Shown in pieces: positions 27,053-36,398 of a stretch of DNA of 48,036 nt. Location: positions 1 through 48,036 of the forward strand of contig CAILLA010000223.1 in assembly GCA_903834925.1 (NCBI GenBank), read 5' to 3'. Numbering within the stretch: the first letter of the stretch is position 1; the number at the start of each line of letters is the position of its first letter. This stretch comes from an uncultured Schlesneria sp. Its GTDB lineage: Bacteria > Planctomycetota > Planctomycetia > Planctomycetales > Planctomycetaceae. The notes under the pieces were generated by a model. The model did not search any database, was not told the origin of the DNA, and saw only the letters and a list, made by a program, of their open reading frames with translations. The translations under genes and the position numbers were made by a program.

Positions 27053-28789
27053 TCAACTGCGTCCGACAACTGGCTGAACGAATTCAAGAGCCGCTTCAGA
27101 ATCAGGTCGCAGAAAATCAAAGTCGCAGCCTTCGTCCGCCTGAAGGACATGGTCAATATAAAGCCTGGGATAACCACGTAAGTGTCGCGAGGCCACCGGT
27201 TGCCAATTTGCCTTCCGACGTGCCAATTCCGAATCCTCGACAAGTAGCTGCAGTCGCCGGGCGTCGACGTCGAGTTCAATCTGATCTCCATCTCGCACAA
27301 GCGACAACAACCCACCCACTGCCGCTTCTGGGACAATGTGAAGTATAACGGTACCGAATGCTGTGCCACTCATGCGCGAGTCGCTGATTCGGACCAGGTC
27401 GGTGATCCCCGCTTGTAACAGTTTTTGGGGAACGGGAATGGAACCCCATTCGGGAAAACCGGGAACGCCCTTCGGCCCGGCATTCTGCAGAACCAGCACA
27501 CTTTCACTGGTTACGGGCAAGTCAGGGGAATCGATTCGATCGAGCATATCTTGATAGTTGTGGAACACAATGGCGCGTCCGACATGTTTCATCAATTGAG
27601 GCGATGCTGCGGATGCTTTAATGATCGCACCGTTAGGAGCGAGGTTTCCCGTCAAAACAGCCAGAGCGCCACCAGCCAGCAACGGCTTTTCGTGCGATGC
27701 AATCACGTCTCGATTAAAGCTGCGCGATCGTGCGATGTTCTCACCCAGAGTGCGGCCGCTGACGGACATCACGCTCAGGTCCAGCAGAGGCCGGATTTCT
27801 GCCATCACTGCAGAGACCCCTCCTGCGGAATCAAACGAGTCCATCAGATGACGGCCGGACGGCATCATATTGACGAGGAACGGAGTCGTCCGGGATAGCT
27901 CATCGAAACGCGACAATGGGAGCCGGATTCCTCGACGGCCTGCCATCGCGATCAAGTGTACGATGGCGTTCGTCGAACCTCCCAAAGCGAGTAAGACTCG
28001 AATGGCATTGTCGAAAGCATGTGAAGTCAGGATTCGAGACGGACGCAGATCTTCACGCACAAGTTGAACAATCCGTCGTCCGGTCGCAGTCGCTGCCTGT
28101 AATCGTCTGGCATCGGTCGCGGGAATTGACGCGGTCCCTGGCAGCATCATTCCCAAGGCTTCGGAAAGCGATGTCATCGTCGACGCGGTTCCCATCGTGT
28201 TGCAGGCACCGACGCCACATCCGTAACTCGCTTCGATTTCATGCCATTCGTCGAGCGACAACCGACCGGTTCGAAGTTCGTCGGAATACTTCCACAGATC
28301 GGTTCCCGACCCGATGGAATTTCCTCTCCACTGACCGATTGCCCGAGGTCCACCGTTAATCTGGATCGCGGGAAGATCGGCACTGGCTGCGGCCATCAAT
28401 TGAGCCGGCGTCGTTTTGTCGCAGTTGCAAAGCAGAACAACGCCATCGATCGGGTTAGCGCGTAATGTTTCCTCGACATCCATCGCCATCAGATTGCGAT
28501 ACAGCATGGCCGAAGGCTTCATGAATTCTTCACCCAGCGAGATCGTGGGGAATTCCAGTGGCAAGCCCCCTTCCAGCAGGACGCCACGTTTGACCGCTTC
28601 CGCAACGTCACGCAGATTGCCATTGCAGTTGTTCAGATCACTCCAGCTATTGGCGATGCCAATCACGGGTTTTCCCACGTAATCGTCAGGGTTAAGCCCC
28701 ATCGCCCGCAGAGCCGATCGATTCTGAAATGCCAACTCTTCTCGCCCGGCAAACCACTGTGAGCTGCGTAATTTCATGGGAATTGGCAT
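27053..28789 (-). CDS. IlvD/EDD family dehydratase, probably sugar-acid (arabinonate/xylonate-like)
   Basis: From the ATG at 28789 the product is 578 residues, the normal length of the family. The three iron-sulfur ligands are in place: NNCNG (C55), CNCDKTTP (C123) and GVGACNTMG (C196), with the [2Fe-2S] spacing. The opening KLRSSQWFAG and motifs such as GSGTDLWKYSDE and LPMSxF-like segments resemble L-arabinonate/D-xylonate dehydratases more than branched-chain IlvD, so the likely reaction is dehydration of an aldonic acid to a 2-keto-3-deoxy acid. The open frame continues upstream to 28933, but those residues look like non-coding translation. No ribosome binding site marks either start. It is followed by the LOG gene on the same strand and is divergent from the creatininase/symporter pair. 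Confidence 0.87.
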   Translation of the reverse strand: MPIPMKLRSSQWFAGREELAFQNRSALRAMGLNPDDYVGKPVIGIANSWSDLNNCNGNLRDVAEAVKRGVLLEGGLPLEFPTISLGEEFMKPSAMLYRNLMAMDVEETLRANPIDGVVLLCNCDKTTPAQLMAAASADLPAIQINGGPRAIGQWRGNSIGSGTDLWKYSDELRTGRLSLDEWHEIEASYGCGVGACNTMGTASTMTSLSEALGMMLPGTASIPATDARRLQAATATGRRIVQLVREDLRPSRILTSHAFDNAIRVLLALGGSTNAIVHLIAMAGRRGIRLPLSRFDELSRTTPFLVNMMPSGRHLMDSFDSAGGVSAVMAEIRPLLDLSVMSVSGRTLGENIARSRSFNRDVIASHEKPLLAGGALAVLTGNLAPNGAIIKASAASPQLMKHVGRAIVFHNYQDMLDRIDSPDLPVTSESVLVLQNAGPKGVPGFPEWGSIPVPQKLLQAGITDLVRISDSRMSGTAFGTVILHIVPEAAVGGLLSLVRDGDQIELDVDARRLQLLVEDSELARRKANWQPVASRHLRGYPRLYIDHVLQADEGCDFDFLRPDSEAALEFVQPVVGRS

Positions 28790-29049
28790 ATGAAATGGAT
28801 TGGAAGTGATCAAGTATGGGTGGACGCATTCGCCAATCGCCTCTGACAGGCTCTTTAGGAAAAGAGCATCCCGTTGAATTATTAGCATGAATAAGAAAGC
28901 AGTGGAACCACGAATCAACGAATTCTCCCGCATGAGCTTCGAAGGCGAACCAAAATGACCGACATTACCGGTCTGATGAAACGACTAGAAACATGGGAGG
29001 TTTGGAATGCTGGAGACGATCTGCACTTAGGACAGAAAGCCACGATCAA

Positions 29050-29133
29050 GGGTGCCACGGTTTTACCGTCTTCGGTAAAGCCGTGCTCTTCGAACACGTT
29101 ACCGAATCATGAAGACACGGGCTTGTCGAAGAC
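29050..29133. repeat. Dispersed 84-bp repeat, copy 1
   Basis: This stretch aligns without gaps to 32237-32320 in the same orientation with about 16 differences (roughly 80% identity by hand count). Its core forms a hairpin, CACGGTTTTACCG-TCTT-CGGTAAAGCCGTG, that is less perfect in the other copy. No gene is evident in it, although a minus-strand reading gives EEHGFTEDGKTV in one frame. It is likely a family of extragenic repeats. Confidence 0.6.
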
Positions 29134-29155
29134 TCCGCGAGGCTTTGCCTCAGAC

Positions 29156-29326
29156 CAAAGTAGCCATCATCGCCCCGCGTGATGAGGATTGTTCGAGAAC
29201 CTACCAAATTCCAATCCGCATGTTCCCAAAAACAATCCAAAATGGCGTATTTTGTCTCGATGCTTAGGCAACGGTTGAATCGTTTCCGACGCATGCTCAT
29301 CACGCGGAGCGATGATGGCTACTTTG
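29156..29326. mobile_element. MITE-like element bounded by 31-bp inverted repeats
   Basis: CAAAGTAGCCATCATCGCCC...GATGAG at 29156-29186 and its reverse complement at 29296-29326 match at 30 of 31 positions. They enclose 109 bp with no gene. A second, nested pair (GGATTGTT 29186-29193, AACAATCC 29231-29238) lies inside. The form, terminal inverted repeats around a short non-coding core, is that of a miniature inverted-repeat element or of a structured RNA. No target-site duplication was found by eye beyond the repeat ends. Confidence 0.5.
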
Positions 29327-29571
29327 ATAGAAATCCTGAAACTTACCTCAAAGAGTTACGTTTCAAACCCTAGGAAGTCCAAAACCGTCGCACACGGAGT
29401 TTGGACGGCGATTACGACAACAAGGCAAAAGTACTACCCGACTACTGCTTGGCTGATTCATCAGACCGGCACCGATCCCTTCCGAAACTGGTCGATACCA
29501 CTCAATTTCTTGCCTCGGTATGATTGCCCGATCGTTTCCAGTCTTTTAAGTATTCCATAAGAGAGCGAACC

Positions 29572-30456
29572 ATGTCCCGCGCAGCCACAGAATATCGATA
29601 CGAGAAATTAACCTGGCCAGAAATCAACGATGCCGTCGATCTTGGCAAGGTTTGTATTCTTCCCTGTGGTGCCGTCGAGCAGCACGGACACCACCTGCCG
29701 CTGGACGTTGATCTGGTCTGTCCTGGCGGGATCGCAAATGGAACCGGACGGGAACTTGCCGACAAGATCCTTGTCCTTCCGCACATTTCGTACGGCTACA
29801 CCGGGCATGTGATGGATTTTCCGGGAACGATCAACACGAACTACACGACGTTCATCGAGCAGATACTCGATGTGACTCGGTCTCTGGCCTATCACGGATT
29901 CAAGAAGATCATCCTCTTGAATGGTCACGGGTCGAACATGCCGAATCTCGATCTGGCTGCGCGGCGAACCAATCTGGAAACGGATGCCGAATGCTGTGTG
30001 ATCGCCTGGTGGAACCTGTTAACCGTCGATAAAGAGTTTCTCCCAAGTTGGCGAGAAAGCAAATTTCCCGGCGGATGTGCTCATGCATGCGAGCTGGAAA
30101 CGTCGCTGTATCTGTACCTTGATGAAGATGGCGTGCGGAAAGACAAGATCAAGAGCGGTACGATCTCTTTCAATAATGACAACAGCCCTTTTAACTGGGT
30201 CGACTTGTTCAGTGCCGGCCCCGCAACGGTCGTCTCGTGGACCAGCAGCTATTCCGATACCGGGGTCCTCGGTGAAGCAGAACTCGCAACGAAAGAAAAA
30301 GGCGAACGAGTGTACCTTGAAGCGGTTAAGCAACTGGGTCGCTTCGTGAATTATTGGCATCCTCGGCCAAAGGATGTTCGCCAGGACCTTCATCGCAAAC
30401 CGCCAACGATGCCCATGCCGTGGTGGCAGCGAAGCAATACACGTCCGGAAAACTAA
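29572..30456 (+). CDS. Creatininase family protein
   Basis: From the ATG at 29572 the product is 294 residues. The creatininase metal-site motifs are present: GAVEQHGHHLPLDVD at 33-47 (E36, H38, D45), NGHGSN near 124-129, and ACELETSLY with a metal-binding Glu. The family hydrolyses cyclic or linear amides; members include creatininase, MftE and FAPy deformylase, so the substrate is open. A longer frame from 29524 adds 16 residues with no ribosome binding site, while GAGAG lies 7 bp before the chosen ATG. The sodium:solute symporter follows 116 bp downstream and probably imports the substrate or a related compound. Confidence 0.9.
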   Translation: MSRAATEYRYEKLTWPEINDAVDLGKVCILPCGAVEQHGHHLPLDVDLVCPGGIANGTGRELADKILVLPHISYGYTGHVMDFPGTINTNYTTFIEQILDVTRSLAYHGFKKIILLNGHGSNMPNLDLAARRTNLETDAECCVIAWWNLLTVDKEFLPSWRESKFPGGCAHACELETSLYLYLDEDGVRKDKIKSGTISFNNDNSPFNWVDLFSAGPATVVSWTSSYSDTGVLGEAELATKEKGERVYLEAVKQLGRFVNYWHPRPKDVRQDLHRKPPTMPMPWWQRSNTRPEN

Positions 30457-30572
30457 TTTGAGAATTCGTAATGACGGACAACTCGATCGAAGTTGTAGTC
30501 CGCGTCATAAACCGACAGAATCCTCGGCACAAATCCCATTCGATTCCACGCCCTCTTTGCGCAAAGTGATTC

Positions 30573-32204
30573 ATGACACTTCTCGCTCAATCTTCCAGTA
30601 TTCCACTGCAATGGTTGGATGTCCTGATCCTTGTGGCCAGCATTGTCGGGGTCACGGGTTTCGGGATGTGGATCGGTCGCAAGGAAGAAGATACGACGGA
30701 TTATTATCTGGCGGGCAAGACGGTGGCCTGGTGGGCCGTGGCGGGCTCGATTTTCGGAACGAATATCAGTTCGCATCATATGGTCGGCATGATGGGTGCG
30801 GGACTGAAAGAAGGCTTCGCGCAAGCGAATTTCGAATTCGGGGCCATCTTCGGCCTGCTCATGCTGTGCTATTTCTTCCTCCCTTTCTATCGTCGAATGG
30901 GACTTTACACGCTGTCCGAATATCTCGGTCGCCGATTCGATGACCGTAGCCGACTTGTTTACTCAATCACGAATATGGCATTTCTGCTGATCCAGATGGT
31001 CGGCACAATGATCCTGGGGGCATTGACGTTGGCAACGCTGACAGCAGATTCTCAATATGCAGTAAGCTATAAAACGGCGGTTTGTCTCCTTGCTGCGGTC
31101 TCTGCGGCATACACGTTCTATGGCGGTTTGAAAGCCGATATCTTTAACGACGTCGTTCAAAGCGTGCTGCTGCTGATCGGCAGTGGTTTGCTGGCGGTGC
31201 TGGCGATTGGGCATCCCAACGTTGGTGGCCTTTCGGGCCTGCTGGAAAAACAGCCGGAAAAGTTTCACGTCTTTTTCGCCGCAGACCATCCTGAACTCCC
31301 GTGGACCGGCGTACTGAGCGGCCTGATGGTACTACACCTCTATTATTGGGGGACAAACCAGTTCATCGTGCAACGAACGCTTGGTGCCCGAAGTGACTGG
31401 GATGCTCGCATGGGAACAATTGCCGCAGGATTCTTCAAATTGCTGATCCCGTTCCTGTGTATCGTTCCCGGCATGGCAGCCGGCTATATTCTGGCAATCG
31501 ACCCGGCCACGGAAAGCGACACCGCGTTTGCCGGACTAACACGAGCACTGATTCCCGGAGGGTACGGACTTGTCGGCCTGGTCATGGCGGGACTTGTCGC
31601 CGGGATACTCTCCACGATCGACTCGATGATGAACTCAACGGCAACGCTGTTTACGTTCGACATCTACAAGAAATACATCCGTCCGAATGCGTCCGAAATG
31701 AGGCTGATCTGGGTCGGGCGAGGGGCGATGATGCTGATGGTCGCGACAGCGATCTGGCTCTCATTGTATTTCGGACAGACAAAAGGAGGCATTTTTAACA
31801 GGATGGCGGATTACAACGCCTACCTCGTTCCTGGAGTGATCGTGGCTTATGTCGCGGGGATCCTCCAGCCGTATGTGACTCGCACGGCGGCACTGGTTTG
31901 CATTCTGGCAGGACCGATCTTTTCGATTGTGTTTGACCGAGTCGCCAAACTCGGCTTCGGGCACGACCTGCAGGCGTTTCACCGAGCCGGCCTGGTAACG
32001 CTGGCCTGCTACGTGGTGGTAATCATGGTCAGCGCGGCAACCCAACGCGAACGAGACTCGGATCGCGAACAATTCACCTGGGGACGTTTTCAAGGACCAC
32101 AACAAACCGACGCCGATGCAAAACGGGCCTGGTGGTTGCATGACCGGTTGTGGGCCTGTGTACTGGTGGCATGCACTTTGGGAATGTGCTGGTTCTTCCG
32201 CTGA
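30573..32204 (+). CDS. Sodium:solute symporter (SSS family)
   Basis: This 543-residue protein has about 13 hydrophobic segments. The first is WLDVLILVASIVGVTGFGMWIG, followed by DTTDYYLAGKTVAWWAVAGS, the typical SSS start with the unwound first helix. The motif GFGLL-like AGILSTIDSMMNSTATLFTFDIY, conserved in sodium/glucose, sodium/proline and related carriers, is at about residues 340-363. The long external loop and final membrane segments resemble the SGLT/SMVT branch. The substrate is not deducible; the upstream creatininase suggests an amide or a sugar. A dispersed repeat copy follows 33 bp after the stop. Confidence 0.92.
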   Translation: MTLLAQSSSIPLQWLDVLILVASIVGVTGFGMWIGRKEEDTTDYYLAGKTVAWWAVAGSIFGTNISSHHMVGMMGAGLKEGFAQANFEFGAIFGLLMLCYFFLPFYRRMGLYTLSEYLGRRFDDRSRLVYSITNMAFLLIQMVGTMILGALTLATLTADSQYAVSYKTAVCLLAAVSAAYTFYGGLKADIFNDVVQSVLLLIGSGLLAVLAIGHPNVGGLSGLLEKQPEKFHVFFAADHPELPWTGVLSGLMVLHLYYWGTNQFIVQRTLGARSDWDARMGTIAAGFFKLLIPFLCIVPGMAAGYILAIDPATESDTAFAGLTRALIPGGYGLVGLVMAGLVAGILSTIDSMMNSTATLFTFDIYKKYIRPNASEMRLIWVGRGAMMLMVATAIWLSLYFGQTKGGIFNRMADYNAYLVPGVIVAYVAGILQPYVTRTAALVCILAGPIFSIVFDRVAKLGFGHDLQAFHRAGLVTLACYVVVIMVSAATQRERDSDREQFTWGRFQGPQQTDADAKRAWWLHDRLWACVLVACTLGMCWFFR

Positions 32205-32236
32205 CGAAATGCATTTGATACAGAAATCGGCGAAAC

Positions 32237-32320
32237 GGGTGGCACGGTTTTAGTGTCTTCGGTTAAGCCGTGCTCTTCGGGCACGCTGCCAAACAATGAA
32301 TTCACGGCCATGTCGAAAAC
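32237..32320. repeat. Dispersed 84-bp repeat, copy 2
   Basis: This is the second copy of the repeat at 29050-29133, in the same orientation and about 80% identical. It starts 33 bp after the symporter stop codon. The two copies bracket the creatininase-symporter pair at a distance of about 3.1 kb, so recombination between them could delete both genes. Confidence 0.6.
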
Positions 32321-32465
32321 CAAATCCATGCTACCCTGATTTTCGGCCGCTTTTCCGTTCGTCAGACATAACAGCATTACCGTACCCCGGTTTGTCCTTT
32401 TCGTCAGGCCAGGGCCTACTGACTGACGAATTTGAATTTGAATCGCAATTGGGTTAAGAATCAGC

Positions 32466-33746
32466 ATGAAATTCATCCACGCCGCTGACATCCATCTCGA
32501 CAGTCCATTGGAAGGACTTGAACGCTACGAAGGCGCCCCAGTTGACCTGATTCGCGGAGCAACCCGTCGAGCACTCGAAAATCTCGTCGAGTTGGCATTC
32601 CGCGAACAAGTCGATTTCGTCGTCATCGCAGGGGACCTTTACGACGGCGACTGGCGAGACTTCAATACCGGCATGTTCTTCATCCGACAGATGCACAAGC
32701 TGTGTGAGACGGGGATTCGTCTGTATCTCATCGCCGGTAATCATGATGCCGCAAACAACATGACCCGCAAGTTGCGTTTGCCGGTGAATCCGAACGGCGA
32801 CGCAGTGATGCTGTCTCATGAACAAGCCGAAACCCGGCGACTCGAAGATCTTGGAGTCGCGATTCACGGACGCAGTTTTGCAAATCAGGCCGAAACGCAA
32901 AACATGGTGCCGGGCTACCCGATGCCCATCTCGAACTGGTTCAATCTAGGGATCTTACACACCAGCCTGATCGGTGCTGATGACGGACACGATACCTACG
33001 CTCCCTGTTCGCCGTCTGACCTCCGTTCAAAGGGTTACGATTATTGGGCGCTCGGCCATATTCACAAGCGGTCTCGATTACCGAACGAAGGTTCAGCGCT
33101 TGTTCTTCCACCAATATTGTATTCGGGGAACATCCAGGGTCGGCATATCCGCGAACCGGGAGCGCGCGGTTGCTTTCTTGTCACGGTTGATCACCGGCAT
33201 CAAATGGAGATTGAATTTCGGCCACTCGATGTCTTCCGCTGGGAAATTTGTCTCGTCTCATGTGTTGGGTGTACCACGACGGACGACGTTCTCGAACGAT
33301 TTCGAGATTCCCTTCGATTACTGTGCGTAAAACATGACCGTCTGCCACTCGGCGTGCGAGTCCGTCTCGAAGGTCCCACGGCTGTTCACCAGCGACTGAC
33401 CAGCCATCGAACCGCCATCACTGCTGAGATTCGTTCGATCGCGACAATTGTTTCCGACGGACAGGCATGGATTGAGCAAGTCCAAATCGCCACCCGTGAA
33501 GCTTCGGAAAAGGTTTCCAAAGAACTCGGTGAGGGGCCGCTCGCAGAACTGAATCGCTACTTCGATGAACTTCCCAATAACGAACAGGCAATCGTTCAAT
33601 TGATTGACGAATTCAAAGACCTGGCAAAGAAGCTTCCCGCTGAACTGATGCTGCCATCCGACGGACTTCAGCTCGAAAATCCCGATTGGATCCGAGAAAT
33701 CGTCCGCGACCTGAAGCCAATGCTGATGGACCGCCTGAATGGATGA
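32466..33746 (+). CDS. DNA repair exonuclease, SbcD/Mre11-type metallophosphoesterase (YhaO-like)
   Basis: This 426-residue protein opens with the calcineurin-like nuclease motifs in order: ADIHLDSP (D8, H10), AGDLYD at 55-60, AGNHD at 90-94, and later LHTSL and LGHIHKR, which supply the remaining metal ligands. About 170 C-terminal residues form the helical capping region. SbcD/Mre11 proteins process double-strand ends together with an SMC-like ATPase (SbcC/Rad50, or YhaN for the YhaO type, which this length resembles). That partner gene is normally next door; here the next gene is an opposite-strand LRR protein, so the partner is missing from this window. Confidence 0.9.
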   Translation: MKFIHAADIHLDSPLEGLERYEGAPVDLIRGATRRALENLVELAFREQVDFVVIAGDLYDGDWRDFNTGMFFIRQMHKLCETGIRLYLIAGNHDAANNMTRKLRLPVNPNGDAVMLSHEQAETRRLEDLGVAIHGRSFANQAETQNMVPGYPMPISNWFNLGILHTSLIGADDGHDTYAPCSPSDLRSKGYDYWALGHIHKRSRLPNEGSALVLPPILYSGNIQGRHIREPGARGCFLVTVDHRHQMEIEFRPLDVFRWEICLVSCVGCTTTDDVLERFRDSLRLLCVKHDRLPLGVRVRLEGPTAVHQRLTSHRTAITAEIRSIATIVSDGQAWIEQVQIATREASEKVSKELGEGPLAELNRYFDELPNNEQAIVQLIDEFKDLAKKLPAELMLPSDGLQLENPDWIREIVRDLKPMLMDRLNG

Positions 33747-33855
33747 AACAGGTTTAAAAGGCACTCAACGGAAATTCGCTTTTGGTTGTCATCATCAGAG
33801 TGAACAATATGGGAAGACGGTGGGACTGCGAAGACTTGTCCCACCCTACACGGCT

Positions 33856-34698
33856 TCATTCGGCGGTTACGCGAACTCCGAGTTTTGCGAGTTCTTGCAA
33901 CTGAGCTTTACCGGTGTCGTTAAGCGGGTTTCCGGCCACGTAAAGCTTCCAATAGGGCGCGAATCGCCGCTCGCCCGCGATGTCCTTTTTCGCCATTTCT
34001 ACCAGTGTCGTCAGATCTGGTAATTGATTCCGTTCAAGGAAGGTGTAACGCATCTCGGTCATGTCGCTCAGTGGGGAAATATCCCTGATCTGGTTGTCTT
34101 TCAGGTCAAGTCGTTCCAGCCAGCGCAACCCTTTCAGCGGTGTAATATCGCTGACTTTGTTCTTATCCAGATAAAGCGCATGAAGCTTTGGCAGTTCTGC
34201 GAGTGGTTGAACGGATTCGACCTGGTTTCGACTGAGATAGAGTGCCCCGAGTGCTTTCAGGCTTTGGACACCTTCGAGACTGGTAATCTGATTATCGTCC
34301 AGCTGGATGTATTGGAGCTTGATCAGTTTTCCCAGCGGGGAAAAATCAACAATCTGATTTTTGGCCAAATCGAGCGATTGAACATTGACGCATTCTTCCA
34401 GCGGCTTGAGATCTTTGATCTTGTTTCCGGTCAATTTAATGAGAGCCAGATTACGACATTTTTCGAGACCTGCAAGGTTTTCGATTCCGCGACTGGGGGC
34501 TTCGAGGAAGAAGATTGTCGAGACGTCTTCGTCGGTGATCTTTTTGGACTTGTCTGATTTATCGATCTGTTTCTTTTTTAGGATCTCACGAATGACGGTA
34601 TCAAGATTCGCGTCTGGAAAATCAATATCCGCTGCTCGCACTGGCGAACTGACAAACAATGCGGCGATCATTCCCAACGCAAATATCCGGCACAACAT
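33856..34698 (-). CDS. Exported leucine-rich-repeat protein
   Basis: From the ATG at 34698 (GGAGA 7 bp upstream) the product is 280 residues. A longer frame from 34719 adds seven residues without support. A signal peptide (IFALGMIAALFVSSPVRA) is followed by a short cap and about seven 22-residue internalin-type LRRs with the pattern L..L.L..N.I.D..PL, for example LQYIQLDDNQITSLEGV. Such solenoids bind proteins. No cell-wall sorting signal is seen, so it is probably periplasmic or secreted. It is a single gene, convergent with the SbcD-like gene. Confidence 0.88.
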   Translation of the reverse strand: MLCRIFALGMIAALFVSSPVRAADIDFPDANLDTVIREILKKKQIDKSDKSKKITDEDVSTIFFLEAPSRGIENLAGLEKCRNLALIKLTGNKIKDLKPLEECVNVQSLDLAKNQIVDFSPLGKLIKLQYIQLDDNQITSLEGVQSLKALGALYLSRNQVESVQPLAELPKLHALYLDKNKVSDITPLKGLRWLERLDLKDNQIRDISPLSDMTEMRYTFLERNQLPDLTTLVEMAKKDIAGERRFAPYWKLYVAGNPLNDTGKAQLQELAKLGVRVTAE

Positions 34699-34880
34699 CG
34701 TAGAATCTCCAGCAAGCAAACTTCAATTTGGCGCCCGTTTTGACGAGCATCGCTTATTAATCAACACGCACTCTACCGAACAGCATCAACCCTTCACAAC
34801 CGAACAGGGCACGAGATTTCATCCGAAGAGCACTGCGTGACCGAAGACGGTCATGCAGTGGCACACGAATTGAAAAAATA

Positions 34881-36356
34881 CTACTTTTCGACCTTTCCGT
34901 TTTGGATCAAAGTCCCGTCCCCTGCGTCTTGCTTGGAATAGAGCCGGATATTTAAGGTGTCAACTGTCGCCTCTCTAATTTCGACCGGGACGCTTCCTAC
35001 CAACTTGGGTGGTCCAAAACCTTCCACAAACTCGTAAGGTAAGGGCAGGTTGCGCACGACATAAGCACGATCAACATCGGTGAGTTGTCTTGGTGGTCGC
35101 GTGAAATGACTTGGCCTGGTGAGCTTGTCGATCTGTTGCGCAGGAAGTTTTTGAAACCTCAGCCACGCCGTCATCTGGTATGAATCGGTGTAAACAGGAA
35201 GCGAGTCACCCCGTTCTCGAATCAACCGAGCCACTTCGCGTGTCGCAGTATTCAAGGCAAACTGACGGTGAAAACGGTCAAGTTTGATGGGAACGATCGA
35301 AATGGGCCAAATCAAATGCACGAAGACAAAAATTACGACGATCACAGGAGGTAAAAATGCCGCAGCCGTTGATCGCCGCCAGAATTTTGACTCCCGTACC
35401 GATTCATACCATTCGGCTGCCAACGGCCAGAAGGAAACGTAGCAAACGATTGCCCAATTTCCTTCGAGTCGGGCCTGAGTCGATTTATAAAGAAAAAATG
35501 CCATCGGTAAGGCGTAAAGACATGCACAGACTCGAAGCCTGGGATTCTGACTCAATCGAGTGAAGCGCGAAATAACCCAGGGGAACAGATAAAACGGCAA
35601 TGTGCCGAAGCCCAATATTTGCACTCCGATAAACTCAACGATTGAAATGAGTGCGTTCGGTGTTTTCTGCGCCGAGTGCCGCCATTGAAACAAGAGTGGA
35701 TCAAAGTTTTGTTGCACGTTGTAAATCAAAATCGGAGATGCCACGGCAAACGCAACGACTCCGTGAAAAACGTACCCATTCAGCCAGTCTTTGATTGGTC
35801 GTCGAGTCAATAACAGGCTGACGAAGGCCGTCGGAACCGCAAGTCCCATCGTGTACTTACTGAGAATGCCGCACCCCAGGATGATTCCCCCAATGAACCA
35901 CCATTGAAGATCAACACGGGGTAAGTTTTCGATTTGGCTTTCGGAATCGGGCGTCAAACGTCGATGCAGTTCGATCAGCCACCACAGATATCCCGCCCAA
36001 AACATCAATAATGGTGAGTCGGGGGTCATCAGGACCCCGAAAAAGGTGAATAGCGGACTGAGAAATACACCCCACATCAGCGGGCTGGATCGAGTCAACC
36101 GGCTGATGACATACAGGACGAATGCCGATGCAATGCAGGCAGGGACCCGAAATCCGAAATTCGAATCACCAAAAATCGCGGTTGATAACCGAATCAAGAC
36201 GGCCGTCATCGGTGGATGATCGTAGTAACTCCATTGGAGGTCTTTTGACCAGCACCAGTAATAGACTTCGTCATCGGCTGCGGGAAGTAGTGCCGCGAGC
36301 ACGAGGTAAATAACGAAAACGATCGCGATTTGCTTCCGCCGTTGTTTTTCATCCAT
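34881..36356 (-). CDS. Glycosyltransferase family 39 protein (PMT/ArnT-like)
   Basis: This 491-residue integral membrane protein starts with a membrane segment and then the motif DDEVYYWCWSKDLQWSYYDH at 28-46. The acidic pair and the tyrosine-rich loop mark GT39/GT83-type transferases that use lipid-linked sugars (for example ArnT and Pmt). About ten further hydrophobic segments follow, and a soluble C-terminal part from about residue 370. The enzyme probably transfers a sugar from a polyprenyl phosphate to an exported lipid or protein. AAGAGAG lies before the ATG. It follows the exported methyltransferase by 42 bp on the same strand, so the two may be co-transcribed. Confidence 0.88.
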   Translation of the reverse strand: MDEKQRRKQIAIVFVIYLVLAALLPAADDEVYYWCWSKDLQWSYYDHPPMTAVLIRLSTAIFGDSNFGFRVPACIASAFVLYVISRLTRSSPLMWGVFLSPLFTFFGVLMTPDSPLLMFWAGYLWWLIELHRRLTPDSESQIENLPRVDLQWWFIGGIILGCGILSKYTMGLAVPTAFVSLLLTRRPIKDWLNGYVFHGVVAFAVASPILIYNVQQNFDPLLFQWRHSAQKTPNALISIVEFIGVQILGFGTLPFYLFPWVISRFTRLSQNPRLRVCACLYALPMAFFLYKSTQARLEGNWAIVCYVSFWPLAAEWYESVRESKFWRRSTAAAFLPPVIVVIFVFVHLIWPISIVPIKLDRFHRQFALNTATREVARLIRERGDSLPVYTDSYQMTAWLRFQKLPAQQIDKLTRPSHFTRPPRQLTDVDRAYVVRNLPLPYEFVEGFGPPKLVGSVPVEIREATVDTLNIRLYSKQDAGDGTLIQNGKVEK

Positions 36357-36398
36357 GAAAGACTCTCTTTGACCGTCGTCCGTGACGTGATTCGTTGC

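Noticed and set aside
28790-28933. N-terminal extension of the sugar-acid dehydratase
   Set aside because: The extra 48 codons are open but do not resemble the family, which starts near KLRSSQWF; no ribosome binding site supports the longer form.
28955-29182. 75-codon plus-strand open frame
   Set aside because: It reads through the dispersed repeat and into the inverted-repeat element, so it is probably a chance frame.
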